Shown: positions 12,620 through 24,759 of the stretch, in pieces
How positions within the stretch are numbered: position 1 is the first letter of the stretch
Layout: the number at the start of each line of letters is the position of its first letter
NCBI GenBank assembly: GCA_020466095.1
Contig: CM035807.1
Coordinates: forward strand, 103,545,502 to 103,609,501
DNA from: Chlorops oryzae
Taxonomy: Eukaryota > Arthropoda > Insecta > Diptera > Chloropidae
DNA: 64,000 nt
Reading direction: 5' to 3'
Notes under the pieces: model-generated
The model's input: only the letters and a program-made list of their open reading frames with translations
What the model was told of the DNA's origin: nothing
Database searches by the model: none
Made by a program: the position numbers and the translations under genes

Positions 12620-14102
12620 AAACAAATTAAATCGTCTTCGAAAATTTCGCAAACAGTTAATTAATTGGCATTCAAAATTTTATTGAATTTTCATCGTGAA
12701 ATAAAAGAAAGGAATTCATTTTCAATTCAAATCAAAATTGGCCTTTAAAAAAAGCCTAAATTTTCAAAAAAAAAAAAAAAAAAAACGTTTTAATTATTTA
12801 AACAGTGATTATCATTTATCCAATGGAAAATAAATCATAATTATTAGAAAATATAATTATAAAGAAATCGGAAAGTTATTACTAAGTTTAAATAAAATCA
12901 AAATCATTCTACGCATGAGTACAACGTTCTTCGTTCGTTCGATCGATCGTTGGTTCCTTCGTTCGTTCGCCCAGATCAGTGATGTTAGTTGCCGAATAGT
13001 CTAACGAAGATCTATGTATATGAATGCTTTGAGAAGAAAAGCTCTGTGCCATTTTGACGTGGGCTGTGCGTAAAACAAAATATACCTTTCGACGAGAGTT
13101 GTTCAAAATTGTGTTTTTTTTTTTTTATTTAAAATTTTTATTATTTTGATTTCTTCAAAAATAATAACAAAAAATAATAAAATAAATTAAAAAATCAATA
13201 AAAAATAACATAAATAAATAAATTAAAAAAAAAAAAAAATTAAAAAAAAAATTAAATAAAAATCATAAACACTTTACGCTGCTGCGATTGTGTAATGCGA
13301 ATTTATTCGTACAAGAATTATGAGCGAATCGCCGACAACATTATTGCTATGGTCGCTATGGATGTGGTAGCATTACGAAACTTGGAACGAAAACAATATG
13401 AATCATCGTCGCTGTAGTCGCTTAAACCAAAATATATATCAGACTGTTGTCTTTAAGATCAGTAAACCAGTGAGAATAAGAACAACAGTTGCCACAAGTG
13501 CCCGAATCGCCGTCACATCAGCAGCCAAACAGTTAAAAAATCATCATCATCAACAACAACAACAACAGCAGCACCAAGAACAAGAATAGCTGCGGCAATT
13601 GTGTGAGAAATTGTTACTGGGGTAGCGGTAAAGACGCGTGAGCCGATTTCTCTGCACTCACACTCAATCGACTACGTCAAAAATTGATATCTCGATACTT
13701 GTTGGTACGTCTCCCGCAACATTGTTGCCAATAAGATTCGCAAGCACGGACAGCAACCACACAATACAACACGTGGATATTTTCCTGTTGTTTTTATTTT
13801 ATTTTCGTTTTTTTTTTTTTTTTTAATTTTTCTTCGGTAATTCGGTTGTAATCGGTTAACCTTTAATTTAATCGTAAAACTAAAATAATATAAGGAAAGC
13901 GTTGTGAATCGCGGAGTAAATTTTGGCGTTCTCCGCGGAATCGTATTTGATATCTACATCGTTGTTGTTTTTTTTTTTTTTTGTTGTATTTTAATTTAAA
14001 TAATTGTTATTGGAATTCGAGTAAAAGTGGAACGGAATAACCGTAAAAATAGCTACGCTGGATTATCTGTTGAAAACGTTGCGCACCCTTAAAAATCCGA
14101 TT
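12620..14102 (+). other. bun: Long 5' UTR of the bunA exon
   Basis: Sequence between the acceptor at 12619 and the ATG at 14103. It is AT-rich, with homopolymer runs at 12766-12785, 13110-13128 and 13805-13824. It holds a (GTTC)n-like patch at 12928-12970 and several upstream ATGs followed by short frames. If transcribed whole, it is a 1.5 kb leader with many uORFs, which would be expected to restrain translation. A further internal intron cannot be excluded. Confidence 0.55.
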
Positions 14103-16786
14103 ATGGCCGAGAATCAAGGCGCAACTGAGGATTCCGGCCAACAAATCCAACATAATCAACACCATCAGCATCTACATCAGCAGCAGCAGCAGCAGCAGCA
14201 TCATCAGCAGCAACAACAACAGACATCTCAGTCACCTCAAAACGAACAACCATCGAACGTCGATAATAATTCCCCTACTAATCTATCGCCTCAAGATAAC
14301 TCCGCATCCTCACCGGAGGATACTCAGACTACCATAACCGCAGTGCCGTCGATAACAAACAATCATCAACTGCAACAACAGCAGCAACAAACACAACAAC
14401 AAAAGCAACAACAACCACACCCTTACCACCATAATTTCCATCACCATCACAGCAATCAAAATCAAAATCAAACGGAGCAAAGTCCACCATCAGAATCAAA
14501 TTTACAGTCACGCAACAATATGCTAGATCGTCAAATGAACGCTAAACTGAAGAACGCAAACAACTCCAATTATGCAACAGCACGGCGCAGCTCGTTGAAC
14601 ATGACGTTGACCACAACGCGCTCCACGAGTACATCAACAACAACCACGATCAAGAAGTCTTCGCTTGTGAAAATGACTTCGCTAACTTCGAGCGTTGGTG
14701 GAAATGCCTCAAATACGGATATCGTTGGTGGGAAACAACATCGCCATCAGCAGCACCACACTCACACTCACAACCATCAACATCCACATCCACATCCACA
14801 TCATCACAGTCAACATAATAATGCAGCAACAAATCACATACCAATACAGCGTACAACTAGCGAGAGTTTACGCTTAACCGCTTCACCACCAGCGTCCACC
14901 AATAACGATATCCAAAGTCTTGAAACAGCTCCTTCCTCCACTGTTTCGGTTAATGTTTCGGCTTCTGCAGTCGCTGCAAATGCCACTGCCGCCAGTCCAA
15001 GTGCTATGTCCAATGCAACGAGCAATACCAGTTTGCACAATAGTACATCAACTCGATCCAGCTCGAGTACCTCATTGGCGCCGCAGTCAACTGCTACCGG
15101 CGCAACAAATGCTTCCTCCCACTCGACTTCGCGTGTAACTTCGCCCAATAACAATAATAATAATAATAACAACAACAGCAACAATAATAATAACACTACC
15201 AGCAGCAGTGCTAATACAGCAAATAGTCGCAGCCACCACAGTCACAGTCATAGTCACCATAGCCACGGTCATCAGCCATCGCAGCATCACAACAGCAATA
15301 CCGGTGGCGGCGGCGGTGGCGGTGGCGGCCGTAAGCCAAAGACGACCTCGTCATCCTTCCAGATCACCTCGGTGACAGTCGGCGGCGGCGGCGGAAATAA
15401 GCTCAGTTCGGAAAATGGTGAAGAATCGGCCGATGATCTCGACGAATCTCACACCGATGACAACAGTAGTCGTGTTACAGACATGGAAAACGAAACGCCA
15501 TCCATGTCGGAGGACACATCGTTTTCCAAAGAGGATATTTACTTCTCGAATAGCGCGCTAAGCACCTCAGCTCCGGTGATACCGACGAGCGCGCAATACG
15601 GAATTGTTGTCGTCGATCCGATTGGGCCAGCTGGGCTAACGGGGCAAACAATTCAGAACGTTCAGGTGAATGTTGCGGATAGCATTATCAATGTCGTTGG
15701 TACCGTAACACCCGGCGGCAGTAAGAAAAAGGATGACCTCAAGGAGGCGCAGCAGCGCAGCGAGCGTTTTAAGGTGGTGAAAATCGAGTCGACCGAACCG
15801 TTTCGGCGCGGCCGATGGATGTGTATGGACTATCTCGATCACTCATCGGTCGGTGGTGGAGGCAATGCAAATGAAAAGACTGCCTCTGGCGATACGCCAG
15901 AGGGTAACGGAAATGGAAATGGAAACGGAAACGGAACCGAACCTCATAAAACCACTCAGAGCATGATTATCGGTCCAGGTGCTGCAGCATTGCTAGAGAA
16001 TCATGCCGATGTTTTGGCTGGCAACAGTTTGCAATTGATGAACGCCGATGGCAATTGGAATTACGCAGAGGGCGGCTCGTCTCCCTCACCGAATCCAATA
16101 CAACAAATGTCAACACCGTCAGGTATTTCAACAGCGCCAGCAACTGTCGCGCATGGTATGCAACAGTTCTTGCCACGTCCGACTGGGGGAGGTGGTGGCG
16201 CCGGCGGAGGAGGCGGTGGTGGTGGCGGAGGTAATGAAGAAGCATACGGTGCTGGCGGTGCTACTGGCGGTGGCGGTGGAGGTGGAGGAGGAGGCGGTGG
16301 TGGGTCTGGTGTAGATGAGACTTCAAATGCTAATGGCGATACAGGATCGGTGCCTATGGATTATGCCACGGCTGCAGCACAACAATTACAACACTCGCTC
16401 GAGCAGCTCAAGAAACAGGAAGAAGCAATAGCAGCAACTTTTGAAGCAGAATCTAATAATAGTGGTGGTGATGGTGGCAGCAATGCTAACGGTGCTGGCG
16501 CTGCCGGTACTGGCGGAGGTGCAACAAATTTAATGTACACCCAAGGGCAATCGCAACCGGTTAATTTCAGTGGTGGACAACAAGGCCAATCTTCTCACCA
16601 GCAAACAACAGCTGGGCAGCAGCATCAGCATCAGCCTGCAACACTTCCAACTAATTTGCTGAACGTTGTCGCCAATGAAAACACAAATATCAATGGTAAT
16701 GGTCAAATCAATAACGCTGCCCAGGGTCAGCCACAAAATATTGAAATCGATCAACAAACAACATTGCCACAACAACAACAACAACC

Positions 16787-16817
<31 letters not shown>

Positions 16818-17776
16818 TTGTCACCAGTACCCAGTGGAGGTAATATACCATCAACATACGCTGCTGCTGCAGCATCGGCGGCCGCTTACAATCAGCAGCA
16901 ACAGCAAAATTTTCAGACTTCACAACAGCAGCAATCACCGTCAATGAATTCAACAAGCGACACTGTGAGCCTACAACAGACCCAACAGTCGAGTCAAATG
17001 CATAATGCTACATCCTCGCCGCAAAGACATCAGCCAACTTCGCAAACCGATGGCATAACAACACAGTCAACAACAGTTACTAGCATTTCGGCAGTTAGCA
17101 ACACTGCTCCGCAATTCCAACCTCAACAATCTCAACCGGAAGCAATTTCAACCATCACTCAAGGACAAACATTGCCAACGAATTTCCCACAAATCACAAA
17201 CTATGACGTGCATCAGCAACAGCAGGCAACAACGCAACAATCGAATGCAACATTGGCCTCAGCTGGTGCAACACACCAAGCGCAACAGCACCAACAACAT
17301 CATCAACCATTTCAGAGTGCGCCGTCTACAATTGCCGATCCGAATGTTATTGTCTCAACAATACAAAATGATAATGTGGCAACGCTTTCCAATGCGGCTT
17401 CTAATAACGAAGACATTAATAATTCAAACGCTAATCAAAACGGTCTAAACGAAATACACTTGCAAAACCAACAGCAGCAGCAACAACAGCAGCCAATGCT
17501 ATTGTCAAATGCTGCAAACAACATGTTAGCTTCAAGCGCGAATATTGTTAACACAAGCAACATCGGCAACACTAGCAACAATAGCAATGGAGTGAGCAAT
17601 AGCAATGTTGCTACCGCAACTGTCGGCACAGTATTATCAGATACTGTAACAACGACAGCAACAGGAGGTGTTCCAGCACCAACCGCGGCAGCTGGTTCAA
17701 CAACAGCATTATCGAACATCGAGGATGGACTGCAACTGCAACAGCTTCAAATTAATCCGGAAACAGAGACTGAAAG
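14103..17776 (+). CDS. bun: bunched long isoform (BunA), large N-terminal coding exon, partial
   Basis: This exon encodes the N-terminal 1,224 codons of the fly TSC22-domain long isoform. ATG 14103 (MAENQGATEDSG) has A at -3 and G at +4; the open frame upstream of it lacks an ATG. Most of the protein is low-complexity: polyQ/H (residues 20-50), Thr/Ser-rich (about 165-195), polyN (about 350), polyG (about 400, 700-740) and many later polyQ runs. Two conserved long-isoform blocks stand out. Motif 1 is SFQITSVT at 418-425. Motif 2 runs from R555 to H580, beginning RFKVVKIEST and including FRRGRW. In Drosophila, motif 2 mediates binding to Madm (NRBP1), and BunA-Madm promotes growth. RFKV also fits the RFx[V/I] consensus read by SPAK/OSR1/NRBP-type CCT domains. 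The exon ends at a perfect donor (AAAG|GTAAGT) in phase 2. The TSC box and leucine zipper lie in a 3' exon beyond this window. Confidence 0.95.
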
Positions 17777-18014
17777 GTAAGTGCGAAAACTATTTATACA
17801 GGCACCTTTTCTAACAACTAGAAGAACTATACAAATGCATATACATACGTGTGTACATTAGTGTCCGACCAAGGGTGGATTTTTGGTCGAGGCCGAAGTC
17901 GAATATTAAATTTGGCCGCGGACCGAAAGCCGAAGTCAAATCCAAAAATAATAATCTTTTACAATGGACTTCCTATGAAAAAAGTTAGTGGACAAACAGC
18001 TGATTAAACATGAT

Positions 18015-18225
18015 CAGCCCTATTCTAAAAAATCCTTCCCCGGGATTTTTCCCCAGACATTTTCTCCGCATAAAAAGGAAATGGTATGACCTTTGCTAAA
18101 AAAAAGTTCATAATTCTTGCTCCCTCTATATTACCTTCCCAGAGTGTTTAGAATGGAAGAATTTTTTCTCAAATCCGCAAGGAAAAATTCTCCCGGTATA
18201 TCTAGAATCATGCTACATAGTTATT
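18015..18225. repeat. Diverged CAGCCC-type MITE copy
   Basis: Begins CAGCCCTATTCTAA and carries CCCCGGG. It ends with AAATTCTCCCGG and a decayed TAGAATCATGCT end. The layout is the same as the 11581 element but strongly diverged. Confidence 0.5.
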
Positions 18226-19002
18226 TTTCAATAGATATATTATAACAAAATATCCATATATTTGTGACCTCAGGTTCTAGATTTAATACATATTGAAAGT
18301 TTCTATCAACGTATATGCGAGAGGAAATCAGATGCTGACACTAGTGCGCTACAGTATAAAGTATAAATTTACTGAGTGAAAACAAAAATTTATGCGAAAA
18401 AAAGGGGGGAAATAAAACAGAGCGACACAGTTCTTGTTCATATTGTTCATATTTTTTCCATATTATCTTAAATGACAGCTTAAATTAAGACTAAACAAGT
18501 CTTCAAATATTTGAAAATGCTCAAGAATCTCTGATAAAGCAATTTCCCTCATCTAAAATGATTCAATTTGTGCAGCAGAAAAGTTGGTGGACTCTAAGCC
18601 CTGTGCGGTAGAATAGGTAGAATGACAATTGGGGAAAATTATAAGGTAGATCTACCGCATATGCGATAGAAGTGGCCACACTGGTTCCTATGCATGTGAA
18701 AAAAATTTTTTTAAGCTCATTCACACTTGAAGCTACCACTTTGAGCAGCTAATTTCATATCCATATCTCTGGTTCTTTTGTCTCTGATGCACCACTGGTA
18801 ACATAGGGGTAATTGAGTCCGCATTTACTGCAGGGTAATAAAGGAAATTTGTAGAGGCAATGTAAATTTTTCAAATCAGTGGAATGACGAACTTCGAAGA
18901 GGCTGGACGTGTGTCGCTCTGTTTTAAATTTTTGTTCCTTTTTCGTATAATTTTTGGTTTTCACTCAGTTAAAGAGCGTTAGGAGTTTAGTATGCTATAG
19001 AC

Positions 19003-19759
19003 CATGTAGGACTGTAGGTCTAACTGTCGACGTCGAAAAGCCTCTGCCGCGATGGGGATATACACCATTAGGCAGGCATAGGAAATTCAACAAATTGGGG
19101 ATATTCACCAAAAAGCTACCAACAAAAACCTTAGGCAGGAATAGGAAATTCAACAAATTCGAGAAATTCACCAGAAAGCTACCAACAACAATACGGGTAG
19201 ACGCAAAGTGGCACTATGATGCCACTTGCAAGAAAATTATCAAAGAAACACGGCGTCAGCTCGGTTTTTTATATAGCTTTAAAAGTTATAATTGAAGCTT
19301 TAATAAATATATTACGATATACTTTTGCTTAATGTGCACGAATGTTTTCATTTTGTAATAAGTTGACACACATTTTTGACTACTGCTACGAATTTGATTG
19401 TATATAGAATTTAGTATTTTTGCTGAAAAAGTGTGATCAAAAAGTTATGTGGACGGGGTAGGACAAAAAAAAACCATATCTATTTCTCCTTAATATTGAG
19501 TTTCCTTGATTATTTTTATGTTTTCCAAGCTTTTCATGGCATTTTATGAGTTTGGTAGATATTTTATATGTAATGTACTCGAAAATCTCCCAAAATTAAA
19601 ATTAAAAGTGGCAATGCATTTCACCACAGCAGAGCTAAAGCCTTCGCTGCCATAGCGTGCTTCTCTTTTCCTCATGCTATATGCATATGTTGAAGCAGCG
19701 TAGCTCTAACACATTGCAGGGATTAGGAAGAAGAAGAGTTAGACCTACAGTCCTACATG
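19003..19759. mobile_element. Nested 757-bp insertion with 23-bp terminal inverted repeats
   Basis: The left terminus starts CATGTAGGACTGTAGGTCTA at 19003, and the right terminus at 19737-19759 is its exact complement. Both sides are flanked by the same 13-mer GTATGCTATAGAC (18990-19002 and 19760-19772), a target-duplication-like direct repeat. Inside is a two-unit tandem repeat of about 65 bp (about 19072-19190; units share GGAAATTCAACAAATT and AAAGCTACCAACAA). A short open frame across it is a product of this tandem and is not called as a gene. Confidence 0.75.
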
Positions 19760-20391
19760 GTATGCTATAGACTTTCGGCGAGGCACGACCTATGTCGCTT
19801 GATTTTTTCTTACTCTCTAGCATTTTAAATTTTATGTGTTTGTTGTACCACTACATTTACATGAAGTCTAATTGCGCCTGTAGTGGTGGGCAGCTCTGCT
19901 ATTGAACAATTAATTATGACGAATTTATTCTGATCAAAATGTAAAAATATTTGACCAAAATATCCGGCTTTTTTTTTGCCGAATACCGAAGCCAAAGCCG
20001 AATATTCGATCGGTCGGATGCTAATGTACGTATGTCAAAATGTGAGATGACTTAATTAGTTCCATGAATTACTTCTAAACACTCTAGAAAGGACAAATTT
20101 TTAAGGCACTTGAGTATTTAATACTAATCTACTAACCCTTTAAAAGAACCATACCCCATACCATATATAGCCGTCGTCACTTCCCTCTTACACAAAGCGA
20201 AATGAGTCTTAATCGTAACCCGAAATAACCCTCGAATGCCAAACGATAACTCTACATGCCGGAGTTCTTCATCACAAAATTATTCTGTACCCTAGGCGAC
20301 CCACGATTACCATATGGTCGATCGGAGTTATCTAAAGTTTATATTCTAAGCATATCTGTATAAAATTTTGTTTTCTTCGGAAATTGACTTT

Positions 20392-20517
20392 AGTGGTACT
20401 CATGCAGCTTCGCAAATGCCTTCGCAACTTTTCCCATCGTAAATTTTCATATAAATTTTGACAGTTGTGTGACAATTTTCTCATTTCCCACATTTTGCGA
20501 AGCTGCATGAGTCCCAT
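20392..20517. mobile_element. Small foldback MITE, AGTGG family
   Basis: AGTGGTACTCATGCAGCTTC at 20392 faces its complement in GCGAAGCTGCATGAGTCCCA at 20497-20516. The ends are related to those of the 36483-36716 and 20761-20967 elements: a consensus of roughly GTGGNA, YTCA, then GCAGCT. The element is 126 bp with no coding capacity. Confidence 0.75.
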
Positions 20518-20760
20518 TTTTAAGTTTTAACAGTTTATATAAAAAATCGGTCCAATATTTTTTATCAGATGTAGTGCTTACAGTTCTGTATCGATGAGTA
20601 TAAAAATATCCAAAGCCATGGAAGAAATTTTCCCAGTTATAGCCACCATCACTCATATTTAATATAAGAAATTGCACATCTTCAATCAAAAAACTTTATT
20701 TACACTTTAAACTTCGCAATAAAACTACTTTTTTCCCCCAACTAAAACACCAAAGTCTAA

Positions 20761-20967
20761 ATTTTGCACCAGCAAATTTTGCCCTTTTGTATGAACGACC
20801 CTGCGAAGAACGTGTGCAAAACTTGTGCGATAACATGCGCAAATTTTGCCCATAAAAATCGATGTGCAATATTTGCCCGGCCGCGGAATTTTTTTTCCAT
20901 ACAAATAAATTTGCAAAACGCAAAATTTGCGAGGGTGCAAAAATTGCACACCTGCTTGAATCCCACT
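20761..20967 (-). mobile_element. AGTGG-family MITE, truncated copy
   Basis: Homologous to 36483-36716 in opposite orientation. Shared segments include TTTGCACACGTTCTTCGCAG, AGGGTCGTTCATAC and the CATCGATT region (read on the minus strand here). The right terminus GCTTGAATCCCACT|TA-type is present, while the left terminus is missing. It sits about 240 bp from the smaller family member at 20392. Confidence 0.75.
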
Positions 20968-21189
20968 AATATTTTTTTAAGGACTCTTTTGGCTTCTATA
21001 ATGGCTTTCAGACTTCTTCTGGTGCTTTTGACCAAAACACAAATATCCGTCACTTTATCCTCGATGACGTAATAAGGACCTCTTTGGAGGATTTTTGATA
21101 ACTTTGAATCCTGTATCCAAGGTGTACGTAATGTTTTTTGATTGACTGTACATGAAAATAATTGAAAAATCCGGACTCGTTTCTAAATA

Positions 21190-21360
21190 CAGTCCAAACC
21201 TTCTATAACGGAATCCTCTATGACGAATTTTCCCCCATAGTGAATGTTCTGAAGGCCATTTCGCTACATTTTTAGTGCATTTTTCACCTTATTACGAATT
21301 CTCCTATGTAACGAATTTTATTTCTGATCCCTTGGAACCCGTTATATAGAGTTTCGACTG
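21190..21360. mobile_element. pogo/Tigger-like MITE, 171 bp, TA target site
   Basis: TA|CAGTCCAAACCTTCTATAAC at 21190 and the complementary AGAGTTTCGACTG|TA at 21348-21360. The CAGT ends, TA duplication and CTATAACG-type subterminal motif are typical of pogo/Tigger MITEs. The centre is AT-rich and non-coding. A diverged, larger relative lies at 34655-34995. Confidence 0.75.
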
Positions 21361-21362
21361 TA

Positions 21363-21500
21363 TAAGACATTGCCCAAAAATGTTATGGGGGAAACTTGAA
21401 ACGTACGGGGAGCTATAGACCGAAATTCAAAAGAATCTAAAAGAATTTATTATGTCCGATTTCGATGAAACTTGAATATCTAAGAATTTATAAGGGATAG
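21363..21500 (+). repeat. Diverged fragment related to one arm of the 21598 element
   Basis: ATAAGACATT, GGAGCTATAGACC and GTCCGATTTCGATGAAA match the order of blocks in the left arm of the 21598-22132 element, with many differences. It looks like an older relative lying next to a younger insertion. Confidence 0.5.
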
Positions 21501-21597
21501 GGAATAAGGCGATTGAACAGATGGACAGATATAAAAAATATCACCCCGGAAAATGGTCTTATCTCTTTTATTTTTTTGATTTTGTGATACACCTGAC

Positions 21598-22132
21598 CAG
21601 TGGCGTGTCCAGAGAAAGAGTGCTTTGATAGTGCTTATATTTTCCACAGTGGTATATTGGACAATTATAAGACATTAACCAAAAAAAAATTTGGGCGGGG
21701 GTCTAGCGGAAGTTTAGAGAGTTATGGACCAAAAACCAAAAAAACCCGAAAAATTCATGGCGTCCGATTTGGATGAAATTTGATATATAGAATAAGCTGA
21801 AAAATTCTAAGAATATTGGCGTCAAAATTTTTTCAAGAAACGGACTACAACTAGTCTAGTTTTGGTCTGGTTCCAAACTAGTCCAAAAAGGACCAGTTTT
21901 AAAAAAAAAATTTTAGTTCTAAAATTCTTAGAACTTTTCACTTATTCTATATATAGATTTTCATTCAAATCGGACGCCATGAATTTCTCGGATTTTTTTG
22001 ATTTTTGGTCCATAGCTCTACACTTCCTCTAGCCCCCTCAATTTTTTTTGGGTTAATGTCTTATAATTGTTTAATATATCACTGTGGAAAATATAAGCAC
22101 CATCAAAGCACTCTTTCTCTGGAACGCCACTG
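21598..22132. mobile_element. hAT-type foldback element, 535 bp, perfect 8-bp TSD
   Basis: The element starts CAGTGGCGTGTCCAGAGAAA and ends with the complement, TCTGGAACGCCACTG. Inverted similarity runs for roughly 190-230 bp per arm, leaving a short centre with its own small palindrome (ACTAGTCTAG near 21850). The identical octamer CACCTGAC flanks it at 21590-21597 and 22133-22140. CAGTG/CACTG ends with an 8-bp duplication are diagnostic of hAT elements. It has no coding capacity, so mobilisation would depend on a transposase elsewhere. Confidence 0.9.
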
Positions 22133-22140
22133 CACCTGAC

Positions 22141-23576
22141 CATTACTCCGGTACGAAGGTATGGAGAAAATCGTCAAAACAGTTTGTAAAAGGACTACAT
22201 CTTTATACTTCGACTGTCGAAATGCAATAAGGTTTGTCGTTTGAATAATAATCTGTGACAAAAAAAAAATTTGGGAACTACTGGGTTAATACGTTCTCGG
22301 TTATTCAATAGCCTTGAGTTAAAAAAAATTTTTTTCCCCCAAATTCAATATGGCAAAGTAATTATTTGTCTCCGGACGCATAAAGATAGCAATTATTATT
22401 GATTTTGTATTCGCTTGCCATGCTCTTTCGAATGTTATGTGAGCTCCAACTGGGTGCAGAGCTGGAGCTTCTTCGTTACGTTTGCATAAGGCTAAGGCTA
22501 AAAATAACCCTCCACCGACTACGGAGTTCTAAAAGCTTTGAGTTTTTTTTTTTTTAATGGAATGGAAAAAACCTTATCTCTTGTTATTTCTGTTTGTGGT
22601 CAAACATTTTTCAAACGTTTTTTTTTCTTCTTCTTTTGATATTTTCAATTACAAAAAAAAAAAATACAGTTTGTACTTGACTTCACTGGGTGTGGTCGAT
22701 GATGATTTCGTAATGGCTATAAAATGCCAACATCAAAGAGTCGAACTCATTCCCATAGGTCAGTGTTATGGTATTACCAAAGAAGATAAAAACAAAAGTG
22801 CTTGCAAGGAAGGAGCGAAAGGATGTCATTTTTCATTGCACATGGACAGTTTTCACCTTTTGTTTTTATTCATTTACCTATTTCATTATCTTATTTTTTT
22901 ATTTCGTTTTATTTGATTTCATTTTATTTCATTTTACGTTATTTCACGTACGCCCACAAGAGCCCAATTCAAATAATTCCAGCCCACATGCACAAGTTTG
23001 ATCTCGATTTCGCGTTTCTCTTCATGAATCTGTTTACACTGTAAATGGCTTCATAATAAAAATTGATAAAAATCCAATAAAATGAATTATAGCTCCTCGA
23101 ACGAAACGAAAGAGCTGCAGAATCAGATTTTTTCCAAGAAAGATGAACTTAAGTAGCTTAGCGACGTAATTTCAAACTGGCAGGAGTATGCTGTATGTAT
23201 GGCTGTATGCATTGTGGTGTCACGCGTCTTCCATTGATGACTAACAAATGAAAAAATATAATTTTAACAAGTTTGCGTGCTAGGGTCGGTCATATGCGAA
23301 TCCGCTATAATTTATACTATACATATCAACCATGCCTAGTTGAATATTTTTTCAAATTTATTTAATGTTTTGTCCTTTTGTTCAGACGGTCGAGCATATT
23401 TATCTTTAATTGAATCAAAAGATGCACAGTAATTAATAAATTGGAACCTGGAGGCTGGTGCGGCCTGTAGAGATGTACCAAATTCGGATAGATTTTTGTG
23501 AAAAATTCTGGTTCTTATACGAGGGTAATTTCATTGCAATGGTCACACCTTAGAAAATAGTATTTTTGGTTTTAGT
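22141..23576. other. Intronic stretch without recognised genes
   Basis: AT-rich bun intron sequence with T runs near 22545 and 22620. Short open frames are T-rich and match nothing I recognise. I see no element boundaries. Confidence 0.5.
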
Positions 23577-23609
23577 TCCTTCTTCTTCTTCTTCTTCTTC
23601 TTCTTCTTG
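23577..23609 (+). repeat. (TTC)n microsatellite
   Basis: About ten uninterrupted TTC/CTT units. Confidence 0.95.
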
Positions 23610-24039
23610 CGTATTCAAATGTCCCGGCCTATCCCTTGGTCCACATTTTGGTTTTGAATGGAGGATGGTATTCTCTCTCGAGGATATTAAATTTTGATAA
23701 CGTTTAATAACAGTTAGTCACTGAAAGAACATGATTTCTGCTCACAATGCCCATAAAAGACACCTTGACGGGTGTGACCTGTAGGGTAGTTAAGGTAGAA
23801 TTTTCTATGATTAGACACAGTAGTCTTCGTAGTCAGATGGTCCTTGACATTGGTATTATTTTAGGCAAAGCTGAAATTGATCTAAAGGGTTTTTTGAAAA
23901 ATTTGTTATGTTCGGATTCGGCGTTAAACAGTAGGTTTCACTTTTCCCGTGCAAAAAAAAAAAAAAAAAAAAATTGATTGTGTACAAAATCTTGAATGTA
24001 ATCAACTGATATTTAAGTGCCACTGAGGAATACTATTTC

Positions 24040-24745
24040 GACGCTGATGATGATGAAGATATTGAAAATAATGAATATAATGAAGATGATGATAATGATG
24101 AAGATGATGGTGATTATTAAGAAGATGATAATGGTGATGATTAATATGACGATTATGATGATGAAAATGAAGATAATGATGATAATAATGAATGATAATG
24201 ATGATAATAATGATGATAGTGATGATAATGATGATAATGATGAAAGTGATGATAATGATGATAAGTGATGATGATGATAATGATGATGATTAAATGATGA
24301 TGATTAAAATGATGATGATTAAGATGATTATGATTAAGATGATTATTAGGAAGATGATTATGATGAAGATGATTATAATGAAGATGATTATGATGAAAAT
24401 GATTATTAGGAAGATGATTATGATGAAGATGATTATGATGAAGATGATTATGATGAAGATGATTATGATGAAGATGATTATGATGAAGATGATTATAATG
24501 GAAGATGATTATGATGAAGATGATTATGACGAAGATGATTATAATGAAGATGATAATGATGAAAATGATTATTAGGAAGACGATTATGATGAACATGATT
24601 ATGATGAAGATGATTATGATGAAGATGATTATGATGAAGATGATTATGATGAAGATGATTATGATGAAGATGATTATGATGAAGATGCCTATGATGAAAA
24701 TTATTATTATAATGACAATGACAATGATAATGATAATGATCGAAC
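24040..24745 (+). repeat. GATGAT-type minisatellite, main unit 15 bp
   Basis: About 0.7 kb of GAT/GAA/AAT trinucleotides. It is ordered from about 24350 into a 15-bp unit, GATGATTATGATGAA, with variants carrying TTAGGAAG. The array is open on both strands, giving either Met/Lys/Ile or Asp/Glu/Tyr repeats. I read those frames as by-products of the period rather than as a gene. Confidence 0.95.
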
Positions 24746-24759
24746 GCTTGGAATATTCA

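Larger units (their letters stand above)
17855..20027. mobile_element. hAT-like non-autonomous element, 2.2 kb, with nested insertion
   Basis: The left end is ACATTAGTGTCCGACC at 17855 and the right end is GGTCGGATGCTAATGT, finishing at 20027. They are imperfect inverted repeats. The GC-rich subterminal parts, rich in GCCGAAG/CGAATATT, also mirror each other. The flanks ACGTGTGT (17847-17854) and ACGTATGT (20028-20035) match at 7 of 8 positions, fitting the 8-bp hAT duplication. No transposase is recognisable inside. A CCCGATTCTGAA-type relative (18015-18225) and the 19003-19759 insertion lie within. Confidence 0.6.

Noticed and set aside
14070..14102. Upstream in-frame extension of BunA beginning at a TTG codon
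   Set aside because: It has no ATG; the ATG at 14103 has a good context (A at -3, G at +4).
19072..19295. 113-codon frame with an internal repeated RKFNK segment
   Set aside because: It is explained by the tandem repeat of about 65 bp inside a non-autonomous element; no family resemblance.
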